Source: Thermodesulfobacteriota bacterium (GTDB lineage: Bacteria; Desulfobacterota_D; UBA1144; Nemesobacterales; UBA2774). From it: a stretch of 64,000 nucleotides of DNA. Below, piece after piece: positions 34,222 through 42,972 of this stretch. The position numbers and the translations under genes were made by a program. Position 1 is the first letter of the stretch, and every line of letters begins with the position of its first letter. The stretch spans positions 282,581 to 346,580 of the forward strand of contig DAOKYU010000001.1 of the NCBI GenBank assembly GCA_035325995.1, written 5' to 3'. Below the pieces are notes generated by a model. That model made no database searches. It was given only the letters and a program-made list of their open reading frames with translations, and was not told where the DNA came from.

Positions 34222-34764
34222 ATGGTAAAGAAATGGGATCTCGTAAAATCGGAGCGTATCACGTCGAACAGGGTATTTTCGACACGGAAGGACGCAGCCG
34301 TATCGCCCGTCACCGGCGAGCGGCACGACTTTTTCGTCATCGAGGCCCCGGACTGGGTTAATATAGTCGCGCTCACGGGAGAGGGCGACCGGGACGTCGT
34401 GCTCATAAGGCAGTACAGGCACGGAATACGTTCCGAGACCATAGAGATACCGGGCGGTATGATAGACCCCGGCGAGACGCCGCTCGAAGCCGCCAGAAGG
34501 GAGCTCCTCGAAGAGACCGGGTACGCCTCGGACGAGTGGGTCGAGCTCGGAGCCGTCGTTCCGAACCCCGCCATACAGAACAACAGGTGCGCGACCTTCC
34601 TCGCGCGGTCGGCGAAGAAAATCGAGGAGCCCCATTTCGACACGACGGAAGATATAGTCGCCTATACGGCCCCGCTTTCGGACGTGCCCGGGCTCGTCAG
34701 AACGGGGAAGATCACACATTCCCTTGTTATATGTGCGTTTTACCTTCTGAGTGTTGCCGAATAG
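34222..34764 (+). CDS. Nudix hydrolase (ADP-ribose pyrophosphatase-like)
   Basis: The 180-residue protein has a complete Nudix box, GGMIDPGETPLEAARRELLE followed by ETGY, that binds Mg2+ and cuts a nucleoside diphosphate linked to another group. The N-terminal part (KKWDLVKSERITSNRVFS) and VVLIRQYRHGIRSETIEIPGG resemble ADP-ribose pyrophosphatases. ATG 34222 has GGAAGG just before it; a GTG at 34198 would add eight residues. It lies 56 bases after the crotonase gene, perhaps the same transcript. Confidence 0.87.
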   Translation: MVKKWDLVKSERITSNRVFSTRKDAAVSPVTGERHDFFVIEAPDWVNIVALTGEGDRDVVLIRQYRHGIRSETIEIPGGMIDPGETPLEAARRELLEETGYASDEWVELGAVVPNPAIQNNRCATFLARSAKKIEEPHFDTTEDIVAYTAPLSDVPGLVRTGKITHSLVICAFYLLSVAE

Positions 34765-34911
34765 CCTGAATAAACCGAATAAGCCGCTTTAAGTCCGGCC
34801 CTGCATGGTGCTAGAATCGAGTTTAAGTTTTAACTGCTATACCCGATATACGTTTAAATAATTGTTCGGTATACTGTTGTGAAATGAGCTTCGAGGGTGT
34901 ATATTATAGCG

Positions 34912-35487
34912 ATGATGAGGCGTAAAATGTCCATAGCTGCCGTTTTTGCGGCGGCGTTCTTTGTGAGCTTTCTCGCCCTGCCCGCCGAGTCTATATCCCA
35001 GACGGCTCCGGCACCTGCTCCCGCGCCCGGGGCACCGACGCCCCCGGACTTCCCGCAGTATATTGTGACCCCGAGGGACGATCTGAACCCGTACGACCTT
35101 TCGACTATGCAAAAGACTACGGGGATCGACTACAGGAAGGGGGAGGGGACCCTGGGGACTACGACGCAGCCAAGCAGTAACATAGAGGTAAACGAGGCGC
35201 TCCGGAAGAGCAGGGAAGAGAGGGAAAAAGCCGCCCGGAAGAAGGCCGAAGAAGAGGCCGCCGCCGAAAAGGAATCCGGAGCGGAAGAAGGCGCGGAAGC
35301 GGGGCCTTCCGCTCCGAGCGAGATGGCCGGTCCCGAAGGAGACGATCTTTCTGTCCCCGGCGTCAGGGGGGGCCTCTTTACGTGGACGGACGAAAACGGC
35401 GTCCTCCACGCTACTAACGACCTGGGCCAGGTCCCTATCGAATACCAGGTAGAGGCCCTCGAGAACCCGGAAAACAGTAACGACTGA
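34912..35487 (+). CDS. Exported protein with DUF4124-like C-terminal end, unknown function
   Basis: The product of about 190 residues has a signal peptide (MMRRKMSIAAVFAAAFFVSF), a Pro/Ala-rich linker, an unrecognised middle (PPDFPQYIVTPRDDLNPYD), a charged Lys/Glu/Ala-rich stretch, probably coiled coil, and a C-terminal GGLFTWTDENGVLHATNDL that resembles the small DUF4124 motif (Y/W-W-x-D-x-G). It is probably periplasmic. ATG 34912 is preferred over the GTG at 34897 and the ATG at 34927; the start is uncertain. Confidence 0.6.
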   Translation: MMRRKMSIAAVFAAAFFVSFLALPAESISQTAPAPAPAPGAPTPPDFPQYIVTPRDDLNPYDLSTMQKTTGIDYRKGEGTLGTTTQPSSNIEVNEALRKSREEREKAARKKAEEEAAAEKESGAEEGAEAGPSAPSEMAGPEGDDLSVPGVRGGLFTWTDENGVLHATNDLGQVPIEYQVEALENPENSND

Positions 35488-35514
35488 AGCCGACCCCACA
35501 CCCCCCCGTAATAA

Positions 35515-35790
35515 CTACTTTTTGGTCTTGCCCTTGGTGTCCTTTTCGAGGAGCTCCGTCATTTTTTCTTCTATAGCGTCGAGCCTGGCCGAAAGCCTTT
35601 TTACCTGGCCCTCGAGGATGTAGAGGGAATCGTTCGTGCCGTCCGCACGTTTCAGTAGCAGTATTCCGATGCCGATTACAGGGGCGACCACGAATATAAG
35701 GTGGAAGAGGTATCCCGGCTCTCCGCCGTCGCAGCCGGTAAGAAACAGTCCTGAAAATATTAGGCTGGCTATCATCGCTCCGGTTCTCAT
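35515..35790 (-). CDS. Small membrane-anchored coiled-coil protein, possible lipoprotein
   Basis: The 91-residue product begins with a signal-like run ending in FLTGC (lipobox), then a second hydrophobic helix (LFHLIFVVAPVIGIGILLL), and a C-terminal helical stretch with heptad-like Leu and Ile (LEGQVKRLSARLDAIEEKM). It may be an inner-membrane protein with a cytoplasmic coiled coil, or a lipoprotein; the two readings conflict. No family is recognised. AGGAGG lies just before the ATG. Confidence 0.6.
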   Translation of the reverse strand: MRTGAMIASLIFSGLFLTGCDGGEPGYLFHLIFVVAPVIGIGILLLKRADGTNDSLYILEGQVKRLSARLDAIEEKMTELLEKDTKGKTKK

Positions 35791-35875
35791 ATTAGTGTTC
35801 CTCCTTTAATTCGGTTCTTCTGTATTTTACCACGCGGGTATTTTCCCACCCGGTTGCGGGAATAAATATCGCGAA

Positions 35876-36493
35876 TCATTTGAGGTTTGTAAACTTCGCA
35901 TAATAAATCTCTCTTCCCTCTTCCCTGAATTCCCTCTCGTAGCCGGTCAGCGGCCTTCCGGGAATCTCGTTAACGTATCCGGGCTCGCCGAAAACCGGGG
36001 AGAAGCACTCCATGGCGCCGAGGGTCTCGAGGGCGTTGGCGACGTATTCCCTGTGGTCGCTCGCGAGCTCGAGGACGCCGCCTTTTTTCATGATCCCGGA
36101 AAGGAGCGTCAGGAACCAGGGGTTGACTATCCTGTGTTTTTCGTGCCTGTCCTTTGGCCAGGGGTCAGGGAAGTTGATGTAGACGGCCGAAAAGGAATCG
36201 GGCGGGAAGAGCTCCCTTGCCGCGATGACGGCCTCCATGTGGAGGAATTTTACGTTGGCGGCCTTCCTTCTCGCGGCGCTTTTTACCGCCGTGTTGAAGC
36301 GCCTCTTTTTTACCTCCACGCCGAGGAAGTTCGCGCCGGGATCGGCGAGGGCGCATTCTATGAGGAAGTCCCCGTCGCCGAAGCCTATTTCGAGGGCGCG
36401 TTCGCCTGCGTTGCCGAATACGCTTTCGAGGTCGAGCGGGATCGTATGGAGCGATACGTCGAGTATCGGGTTAATATCGCGGAGCTTTTTCAA
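35876..36493 (-). CDS. trmB: tRNA (guanine-46-N7)-methyltransferase TrmB
   Basis: TrmB methylates G46 in the variable loop of tRNA with SAM. The 205-residue protein has the SAM motif RALEIGFGDGDFLIECAL, NFLGVEVKKRR, the INFPDPWPKDRHEKHRIV signature and YEREFREEGREIY at the end. The usual length is 200-240. It follows aroB on the same strand with a 33-base gap and is the last gene of this minus-strand set. Confidence 0.95.
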   Translation of the reverse strand: MKKLRDINPILDVSLHTIPLDLESVFGNAGERALEIGFGDGDFLIECALADPGANFLGVEVKKRRFNTAVKSAARRKAANVKFLHMEAVIAARELFPPDSFSAVYINFPDPWPKDRHEKHRIVNPWFLTLLSGIMKKGGVLELASDHREYVANALETLGAMECFSPVFGEPGYVNEIPGRPLTGYEREFREEGREIYYAKFTNLK

Positions 36494-36526
36494 TTGCGGG
36501 GTCCTTACGGTATCGATGCCGGTATT

Positions 36527-37624
36527 TTACTTTATCGCGGCCGGTATGAGCGCTTCGTCTATCCTTATGCCGTAGCTTCCGCCGGGCTCGGCCATGCGGC
36601 CCAGGGACTCGGGGAGGACCATTTCTATCTTCCCGCCCCGGGATTTTTTGTCGAGCTTCATCGCCCCCGCTATCTCTCCGGCGTCCATGCCGGCCGGGAC
36701 CTCCGTCGGGAGGCCCGCCTTTTCGATGAGCCGGACGAGCCTTTCGAGCCCGGCTTCACCGAAGAGCCCCATGCCGACTGCTATCTTGCCCTCGGCGACC
36801 ATGCCTATGGCCACGGCCTGGCCGTGGGTGACGGCGTAGCCCGAGAGGTTCTCGACGGCGTGGCCTATCGTGTGGCCGAAGTTTAAAATCTTCCGGAGAT
36901 TGGATTCCCGCTCGTCCTTCTCGACGACCCCGGCTTTAATCTCGCACCCCCTGACGACGACGTGCTCCAGGGCGGCGCGGTCGTATTCGAGGATCTTGCC
37001 GATATTGTCTTCCAGGTACGAAAAGAGCGCCGGGTCGGCAATGACGCCGTATTTTATGACCTCGGCGAGGCCTTCTCTTATTTCCTTCACGTCGAGGGTC
37101 ATGAGCGTCTCGACGTCGGCGTATACGCGCCAGGGCTGGTGAAACGCACCGATGAGGTTCTTCCCGTGAGGGGTGTCGACGCCCGTCTTCCCGCCGACCG
37201 AGCTGTCCACGCACGCGACGAGCGTGGTCGGAATCTGGACGTACGGGACGCCGCGGCTGTAGGTAGCGGCCACGTACCCGGCGACGTCGCCGACGACCCC
37301 GCCCCCGAGCGCGATCACGGCCGAGTCCCTGCCGAACCCGGCTTCGAGCATGCGGTCTTCGATGAGGGCCTTCGTTTCCCTGCTCTTATGCCTCTCGCCG
37401 GCGGGGAATGTAATCAGAAGGGGGGCAAGCCCCTCGGCCTCGCACGCGGACAGGAGCTTTTCTCCGTAGATGGGGGCGACGTTGGAATCCGTCACTATCG
37501 CGAGCCTGTGTGCGAGACCGGCTTCCCCGAGGTCGCGCGGAACGCCGCCGAGCGCCCCTTCCTTTATGACTATGTCGTAGGATTTGTCTTCTTCTTTTTT
37601 CAGGTTGACTCTTATCGTGTTCAT
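36527..37624 (-). CDS. aroB: 3-dehydroquinate synthase
   Basis: AroB makes 3-dehydroquinate from DAHP, step two of the shikimate pathway, with NAD and Zn. The 365-residue protein has PAGERHKSRET, the NAD loop ALGGGVVGDVAGYVAA, CVDSSVGGKTGVD, the EVIKYGVIADPALF segment and the zinc-site NFGHTIGHA. The start overlaps the stop of the lipid kinase gene by four bases (ATGA). The longer frame upstream is antisense noise. Chorismate from this route also feeds the futalosine menaquinone path seen at the left of the window. Confidence 0.96.
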   Translation of the reverse strand: MNTIRVNLKKEEDKSYDIVIKEGALGGVPRDLGEAGLAHRLAIVTDSNVAPIYGEKLLSACEAEGLAPLLITFPAGERHKSRETKALIEDRMLEAGFGRDSAVIALGGGVVGDVAGYVAATYSRGVPYVQIPTTLVACVDSSVGGKTGVDTPHGKNLIGAFHQPWRVYADVETLMTLDVKEIREGLAEVIKYGVIADPALFSYLEDNIGKILEYDRAALEHVVVRGCEIKAGVVEKDERESNLRKILNFGHTIGHAVENLSGYAVTHGQAVAIGMVAEGKIAVGMGLFGEAGLERLVRLIEKAGLPTEVPAGMDAGEIAGAMKLDKKSRGGKIEMVLPESLGRMAEPGGSYGIRIDEALIPAAIK

Positions 37625-38631
37625 TCGATTTTTCCGTAGGGGATTTCTATCCTGTTTTCGGGCGGGAGCTTCTTCTCGCCATGGAAGGATATTATCCTGA
37701 TTCCGGGGCCGGGCTCCATCGTGACATCGACAGGCTCTTCGTGTTTGAATATCTCGCCGTCGATTATGTAGCCCATGTTCCTTTCGACCCTTAAGGACGA
37801 GAGCGCCCTGTTTACGAAGTTGCCGGCCGGGTCGGACTTGAGGCTCCTGTAGAGCCCGAGGGGCAGCGTGTGCCTGTTCTTCCTGAGGTACTCCTCTCTT
37901 ATGTAGACGGCGTTGAACGTGACGCCGGGCTCGGACTTTTCGGCGAAGATGTCGAAGCCGAAGACGAGCTTCCTCAGCCCCGAGGCTATCAGGAGGACGT
38001 GGCCCTCGTGGGGAAGCCTTACGCCGTCCATGTGCACGGCGGAATCGATGTTTTTGAATGTGCTGCTGTCGGCGTTGGATATGAGCGCCACGAGCATCTT
38101 CATAGTCATCACGGAGGCCACCTGGATCCCGGCGCCCTGGCCGTAGTATTCGAGGAGGAAGTTGTAGAGGAGGCCGTCTATCCACGTAAACCCGTAGGCG
38201 GGGCTTTCGCGGCTCGCGTCGGTGACGCGGACGAGGCTCCGCTCGGTGAAGGGGAGGGGCTTTCCCTTGTCTATATAATCGTTGATCTTCCTCGCGATCG
38301 AGAGCTGGCTGTTCCTTAGCCCGGCGTCGGAGCCTATCATGTTGATGGTCCCGCCCATGAGGGGGACTACTATCGGGAGCCCGTCTTCGCCGTGCTGGTT
38401 TACGTATTCCGTAAGCACGTTGCAGATGGTGCCGTCGCCGCCGCTTATGAGGAGGATTTCTATCTTTTCCTTCCTGAGCTTCTTTACGGCGCCGGGGAGC
38501 TCCCCCTTGTTTTTCGTCGTGCGGAGAACGGCCTTGTCGCCGAACGTGTCGCCGAGGCTCTTGAGGACGCCCGCGGTTTTCCTGCTGTTTATCTTGGCCG
38601 AGGGGTTCAGGATAATGCCTATCTTTTTCAT
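37621..38631 (-). CDS. Diacylglycerol kinase-family lipid kinase
   Basis: The 336-residue protein belongs to the YegS/DgkB/sphingosine-kinase-like family. Motifs are the N-terminal GIILNPSAKINSRKTAG and the nucleotide-binding LLISGGDGTICNVLTEY (GGDGT). Members phosphorylate diacylglycerol or related lipids, or undecaprenol-like substrates; the exact one is unknown. It overlaps the apt stop by four bases (ATGA) and aroB by four bases, so the set is translationally coupled. Start M at 38631 (KKIGIILNPS) is chosen as in relatives. Confidence 0.85.
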   Translation of the reverse strand: MKKIGIILNPSAKINSRKTAGVLKSLGDTFGDKAVLRTTKNKGELPGAVKKLRKEKIEILLISGGDGTICNVLTEYVNQHGEDGLPIVVPLMGGTINMIGSDAGLRNSQLSIARKINDYIDKGKPLPFTERSLVRVTDASRESPAYGFTWIDGLLYNFLLEYYGQGAGIQVASVMTMKMLVALISNADSSTFKNIDSAVHMDGVRLPHEGHVLLIASGLRKLVFGFDIFAEKSEPGVTFNAVYIREEYLRKNRHTLPLGLYRSLKSDPAGNFVNRALSSLRVERNMGYIIDGEIFKHEEPVDVTMEPGPGIRIISFHGEKKLPPENRIEIPYGKIE

Positions 38632-39149
38632 AGGTCGTATTCGAGCACGGACCATACGGGGCCGGGCGCGAGCTTCGCCTTGCCGCCGAGCCCCGTGAGC
38701 TCGACGAGAAAGCAGTAGCCCGCGATCTCTCCGCCGAGCTGGCGGACGAGATCGCCCGCAGCCCTGGCCGTGCCTCCCGTCGCGAGGAGGTCGTCTATGA
38801 GGACGACCCTGCTGCCGTCGTGTATCGCGTCCCTGTGAACCTCGAGGGAGTCCGAGCCGTATTCGAGGTCGTATGATGCGTTTATCGTGACGTAGGGGAG
38901 CTTACCCGGCTTTCTTACGATGACGAGCCCCGTCCCGAGCTTGAGCGCGAGCGCCGAGGCGAATATGAACCCCCTCGATTCTATGCCGACGAGGAAGTCT
39001 ATCTCCTTGTCCCCGAGCAGCTCCGCCATACGGCTTATTGCCCCGCAGAACGCCTTTGCGTTCTGAAGGAGCGGTGTGATGTCGTGGAATATTATTCCCT
39101 CACGCGGGAATCCGGGTATATCCCTTATATATTCTCTAAGCTCTACCAT
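38628..39149 (-). CDS. apt: Adenine phosphoribosyltransferase
   Basis: Apt recycles adenine to AMP using PRPP. The 173-residue protein has the family start LREYIRDIPGFPREGIIFHDITPLL-type sequence (seen as IPGFPREGIIFHDIT), FLVGIESRGFIFA, the RKPGKLPYVT flexible loop and the PRPP-binding motif VVLIDDLLATGGTARA. The length matches. It overlaps the lipid kinase gene by four bases and follows the LysM/M23 gene by 19 bases. Confidence 0.96.
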   Translation of the reverse strand: MVELREYIRDIPGFPREGIIFHDITPLLQNAKAFCGAISRMAELLGDKEIDFLVGIESRGFIFASALALKLGTGLVIVRKPGKLPYVTINASYDLEYGSDSLEVHRDAIHDGSRVVLIDDLLATGGTARAAGDLVRQLGGEIAGYCFLVELTGLGGKAKLAPGPVWSVLEYDL

Positions 39150-39168
39150 TCAGCTTTCTCCTTGTAAT

Positions 39169-39903
39169 CTAGGGAAGGTAATCGAGCGGGTTTACGGGCT
39201 TTCCGTTCTTTCTTATCTCGAAGTGGAGATGATTCCCCGTGGCGTTCCCAGTGGCGCCGACCCTCCCCAGCACCTCCCCGGCCCTGATGCACGAGCCCGC
39301 TTTGACTTCGTTCGATTTATTGTGCGCGTATAATGTGCTTATTCCGTTTCCGTGCTCTATGACGACCACCCTGCCGTAGCCCGTAAATCCCCTCATGCCG
39401 TTCGTGCTCACTAGCACGAGCCCGTCCGCAGGGGCCCTTATGGGCGTCCCGCCCGGGGCCGGGATGTCTATGCCCCAGTGGAACCTCCGGCCCCTTTTAC
39501 CGTACCCGGACGAGATGCCGCCGGGAAGGGGCCGGATGAAGCTCGAAGGCTGGGTGACGCCGGGGACCCTGAGGCGGGTGCCCGTCGGGATGTCGGTGTA
39601 GTCCTGTATGTTGTTTATCTCTATGAGCTCGTCGACTGTGGTATCGTAGATCCTGGAGACCCTGTAGAGCGTCTCGCCCGCTTCGAGCACGTGGTACCCG
39701 TTCCCCGCCCTGAGCGTGACGGGTTCTCTGAGACATTTGGCTATGTCTTCCTCGCTGACCCTGGGCACTACCTCGGTGTGAGGCGGCGGGGCAAAAGTCT
39801 TCTTGCTACCGCAGGCCGCCGTCAGTACGAGCACGAGCGAGCTCAACAGCCATATCCACTGCCTCGTCGGGGCCGGTTGCTTTTTTAATCTCAGACGATA
39901 CAT
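39169..39903 (-). CDS. LysM-M23 peptidase, lipoprotein (NlpD/MepM-like)
   Basis: The 244-residue protein starts with a basic n-region and hydrophobic stretch ending in LTAAC (lipobox, Cys31). A LysM domain (about residues 68-112, YHVLEAGETLYRVSRIYDT) binds glycan, and a LytM/M23 domain follows (about 130-244). The metal motif FHWGIDIPAPGGTPI carries His and Asp, and ATGNHLHFEIRKNG carries HxH. Both look intact, so it may be an active endopeptidase, unlike E. coli NlpD. Its 5' end overlaps the upstream LOG-like gene by 98 bases in another frame. Confidence 0.88.
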   Translation of the reverse strand: MYRLRLKKQPAPTRQWIWLLSSLVLVLTAACGSKKTFAPPPHTEVVPRVSEEDIAKCLREPVTLRAGNGYHVLEAGETLYRVSRIYDTTVDELIEINNIQDYTDIPTGTRLRVPGVTQPSSFIRPLPGGISSGYGKRGRRFHWGIDIPAPGGTPIRAPADGLVLVSTNGMRGFTGYGRVVVIEHGNGISTLYAHNKSNEVKAGSCIRAGEVLGRVGATGNATGNHLHFEIRKNGKPVNPLDYLP

Positions 39904-40282
39904 CCCAGGTTCTTATCCCTACGACCGGTATTTTCAATCTGAGGGCGAAGGCTATTTCGGACAGCGTGCCGAACCCTCCGCCTATCGCAATCACCGCGTC
40001 GCACGAGCTTGCGACGATGACGTTCCTTCCGTGCCCCATTCCTGTAACTATCGGTATGTCCACGTACCTGTTGGCGTCCGATTTGGACACCCCCGGTATG
40101 ATGCCTACCGTCAGTCCCCCTTTAGAGCGGGCCCCCATGCAGGCGGCCTCCATCACTCCCCCGGAGCCTCCGCATAAGAGGACGGCCCCTTTACCGGCGA
40201 TTTGCCTGCCGACTTCAAGCGCCGTTTCGCGCTCGCCCGAAGCCGCTTCGGAAGCCCCTATCACGCCGATAACAGTTTTCAT
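39806..40282 (-). CDS. TIGR00725-type LOG-like (lysine decarboxylase-like fold) protein
   Basis: The 158-residue protein has GVIGASEAASGE at the start, LCGGSGGVMEAACMGARSKG and AIGGGFGTLSEIAFALRLK, the phosphoribohydrolase-like nucleotide motifs. The relatives LOG and TIGR00725 have PGGxGTxxE; here the variant GGGFGTLSE is present. A nucleotide-phosphate hydrolase role is possible but unproven. Its ATG at 40282 lies nine bases after a TATAAT on this strand, so the mRNA is probably near leaderless. It is the first gene of the minus-strand operon that runs to trmB. Confidence 0.8.
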   Translation of the reverse strand: MKTVIGVIGASEAASGERETALEVGRQIAGKGAVLLCGGSGGVMEAACMGARSKGGLTVGIIPGVSKSDANRYVDIPIVTGMGHGRNVIVASSCDAVIAIGGGFGTLSEIAFALRLKIPVVGIRTWDVSSEIKKATGPDEAVDMAVELARARTDGGLR

Positions 40283-40602
40283 TCATCATAGATTATATTG
40301 CCTTTCGCGCCGAGTCTCAAATGGCCGGATCGGACCGGCGCGATACACCTGCATAATATATAATATAACAGATAGCGCATAAATAATATATATACGCTTG
40401 AAATCGAAAACGGCTTGATATCAGGCGGTTTGTAAGGTAATCTATCTAGACAAGCATTAGAAGAATTACAATCCGAAAACTGAATTAAGCACCGATTGCC
40501 GTCTTCCGGCAGCGCCACTTTTCGATTTTTCCCGAACCCAAGCTTTTCCTTGCCGGTCGGCATGTTAATCGTTGTGCATTTCATCCAAGGAGGAATAACA
40601 CT
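40283..40602. other. AT-rich divergent promoter region (320 bp)
   Basis: This AT-rich gap separates the minus-strand operon and asnB. It holds the promoter at 40292-40320 and, at 40587-40593, the AAGGAGG for asnB. No gene is seen. Small hairpins are present near 40333 (GCCGG/CCGGC) and 40499, of unknown use. Confidence 0.5.
40292..40320 (-). promoter_or_regulatory. Strong promoter of the LOG-M23-apt-lipid kinase-aroB operon
   Basis: Read on the minus strand, TTGAGA (40320-40315), a 17-base spacer and TATAAT (40297-40292). The expected start is near 40285, about three bases before the ATG at 40282, which has no Shine-Dalgarno sequence. Confidence 0.65.
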
Positions 40603-42207
40603 ATGTGCGGATTATGCGGATTCATGGACGAGGGGGAGGACGTCCCGCTCTCGGAAGGCCTTGATATGTTGTCCAAAATAAGGCACAGGGGGCCGGACCA
40701 GGTGGGTGTATACCTCGACGGCGAAGTGTCTTCGGCGGAAAAGATTTCGGGCCTCAAATTAAAGAGATCGAGCGGGAGCATATGCCTCGCCCAGTCACGG
40801 CTCGAAATCGTGGGCGGGAGAGACGGCGTACAGCCCATAGCGGGCGAAAGGCTCACGCTCGTCCACAACGGCGAGATATACAACCACAGGGAGCTCCGGA
40901 AGCTCCTGGTCGACGATTTCGGAACGGGGAGCGACAGCGAGGTCGTTCTCAGGGTTCTGGAAGAGTATTACGACGGCGATCTGCTAGGCGCCGTAAAGCA
41001 GGCCATGCCCGTTCTGGACGGCATGTATGCGCTGGCGGTGACCGACGGCGATTCGCTCGTGCTGGCGAGGGACCCGATAGGGAAGAAGCCCCTTTACTAC
41101 ACGGACGGGCTGCCGTTTTATTTCGCCTCGGAAAGAAAGGCCCTTCTACACGCGCGGAGCAACGACGAAATCAAGAGGGTTCTTCCCGGAAAGCTGGTCC
41201 TGGTGAACGGCGACGGGGTTTCGGTCCACGGTGGTTATGAGGTCGAAAGGCCGCCTATAGAGATAAACGACATGGAAGAGGCCATATGCGCCTACGGGGA
41301 AGCATTCGACCGCGCCGTGGAAAAGAGGGTGCGCGGGCTCGACAGGGTCGGGGTGCTGTTTTCGGGGGGCATAGACAGCGTGCTCGTGGCAAGGGCGCTT
41401 CAGCAGAAGGGGCTCAGGGTCACCTGCTACACAGTCGGGGCCGAGGGGAGCGGGGACGTGGATATGGCCGTAAAGGCGGCGCGCGAGCTCGGGCTCGAGA
41501 TCAACGTCGAGTACCTGACGGACGCCTCGATAAGCTCGTGTCTGCCGGAGGTCATAAAGTCGATCGAGCTTAACGGGCTTCTGCAGGTGGAGGTGGCGAT
41601 ACCGATGTACATAGCCGCACGAAACTGTGCGAGGGACGGCCACAAGGTGATGTTCAGCGGGCAGGCGGCCGACGAGCTCTTCGCCGGATATTCCTGGTAC
41701 AGGGACGTCGTCAGGGAGCACGGGCACCTTTATCTTCACCAGAAGCTCTGGGAGGATATAGACAAGCTGTACGAGGACACGCTCGAAAGGGAAGACAGGA
41801 TGGCCATGGCGCATTCCATAGAGCTAAGGGCTCCGTTCCTCGACCGCGAGGTCATGAGGACCGCCATGAGGATAGCCCCGCATCTGAAGTTAACGGGCGG
41901 GGACGATGTTTACGGAAAGCGCGTCCACAGGGAGCTGTCGATGAGGAAGGGTATACCGAGGGAGTTTGCATACAGGGAGAAGTCTCCGGCCCAGGAAGGG
42001 ACGGGGGTGCACGACATGATACAGGCCCTGGCTTCGAAGCACTACAAGGGAAAGGACGTAGCCGTAGCCGACGTCGAGCTCGTGGATTTCGGCAGCAGCT
42101 ACCGTTATCTCGGGAACCATTACGGAACGCCCGAGACGGCGGCTTATCTGAGGGAGCTCAGCGAGGAGAGCGCGCCGGGGGCTATCGTGGGGGCCGGGAG
42201 TAATTAA
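40603..42207 (+). CDS. asnB: Glutamine-hydrolysing asparagine synthetase AsnB
   Basis: The 534-residue protein has the N-terminal glutaminase with Cys2 as nucleophile (MCGLCGF), IRHRGPDQ and LVHNGEIYNHRE. A C-terminal synthetase domain follows with the PP-loop GVLFSGGIDSVLVAR and MFSGQAADELFAGY. It is shorter than E. coli AsnB (554) but has all key motifs. AAGGAGG lies nine bases before the ATG. It sits with an isochorismatase-like hydrolase and a sodium symporter. Members of this family can also amidate other carboxylates, such as those of peptides or natural products, so the substrate is not certain. Confidence 0.87.
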   Translation: MCGLCGFMDEGEDVPLSEGLDMLSKIRHRGPDQVGVYLDGEVSSAEKISGLKLKRSSGSICLAQSRLEIVGGRDGVQPIAGERLTLVHNGEIYNHRELRKLLVDDFGTGSDSEVVLRVLEEYYDGDLLGAVKQAMPVLDGMYALAVTDGDSLVLARDPIGKKPLYYTDGLPFYFASERKALLHARSNDEIKRVLPGKLVLVNGDGVSVHGGYEVERPPIEINDMEEAICAYGEAFDRAVEKRVRGLDRVGVLFSGGIDSVLVARALQQKGLRVTCYTVGAEGSGDVDMAVKAARELGLEINVEYLTDASISSCLPEVIKSIELNGLLQVEVAIPMYIAARNCARDGHKVMFSGQAADELFAGYSWYRDVVREHGHLYLHQKLWEDIDKLYEDTLEREDRMAMAHSIELRAPFLDREVMRTAMRIAPHLKLTGGDDVYGKRVHRELSMRKGIPREFAYREKSPAQEGTGVHDMIQALASKHYKGKDVAVADVELVDFGSSYRYLGNHYGTPETAAYLRELSEESAPGAIVGAGSN

Positions 42208-42249
42208 TCCAAACACTTGCCGCCCGGCGGCAAGGGGAGGTTTGCCGGC

Positions 42250-42921
42250 ATGGAAATCAAGGCAGTCCTGTTGGTGGTAGACATGCAGAACGGGTTCTGC
42301 GGCGTGGGCGGTTCGTTCGACAAGTTCGGATTCAACATCGCCCCCTACAGGGCCATAATTCCGACGCTCGGGAAGATGATAAATTTCATGCGCATAAAGG
42401 GCGTCCCGGTGTACTATGCGAAGGCGATAAGGGAGGCTTCGGGCCTGGATCTTTTGGACAGGGTGCACAGGATACTCCCGGAAAGCAGGCAGGAGAAGCT
42501 CGGCAGCATGCATCTGTGCATAAGGGACACATGGGACGCCGACGTCATAGACGAGATCTACCCGACGGACGACGATTATATCGTCGAGAAGAGGCGCGAC
42601 TCCGTTTTCCAGGATACGGAGTTCGAGCTGTGGCTGAGGTCGTTCGGGGCGAACACCATAATATTCACGGGAATAGACACGTATATCTGCGTCGAGAGCT
42701 CCGTAAGGGACGCTTTCAACAAGGGCTACGACGTCATACTCCTTAGCGACTGCGTCGCTTCGCGGGAGCGGAAGTACCACGAGGCGTCCCTCGGCCAGAT
42801 AGCGGAGTCGTACGGATGGGTCTTGACGGCGGAGCAGTTCATTAACCGGATAGAGATAGGGGAGCTGACGCTGTCCGAAATCGATCAGACCCCTGTCGAA
42901 TATTCGGAATCGGGCACCTGA
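42250..42921 (+). CDS. Isochorismatase-family cysteine hydrolase
   Basis: The 223-residue protein belongs to the isochorismatase-like hydrolase family (nicotinamidase, ureidoacrylate hydrolase and others). The catalytic triad is visible as Asp in LVVDMQNGF, Lys in YIVEKRRDSVF and Cys in GIDTYICVESSVRDA. The substrate is not evident; amide or N-carbamoyl compounds are typical. ATG 42250 has GGGGAGG upstream. It follows asnB by 42 bases and precedes the symporter gene. Confidence 0.85.
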   Translation: MEIKAVLLVVDMQNGFCGVGGSFDKFGFNIAPYRAIIPTLGKMINFMRIKGVPVYYAKAIREASGLDLLDRVHRILPESRQEKLGSMHLCIRDTWDADVIDEIYPTDDDYIVEKRRDSVFQDTEFELWLRSFGANTIIFTGIDTYICVESSVRDAFNKGYDVILLSDCVASRERKYHEASLGQIAESYGWVLTAEQFINRIEIGELTLSEIDQTPVEYSESGT

Positions 42922-42972
42922 TACATTAGCCTTTTGCCGTCTCCGGCCGTTTGGGAGGACCGTGATCTTTTT

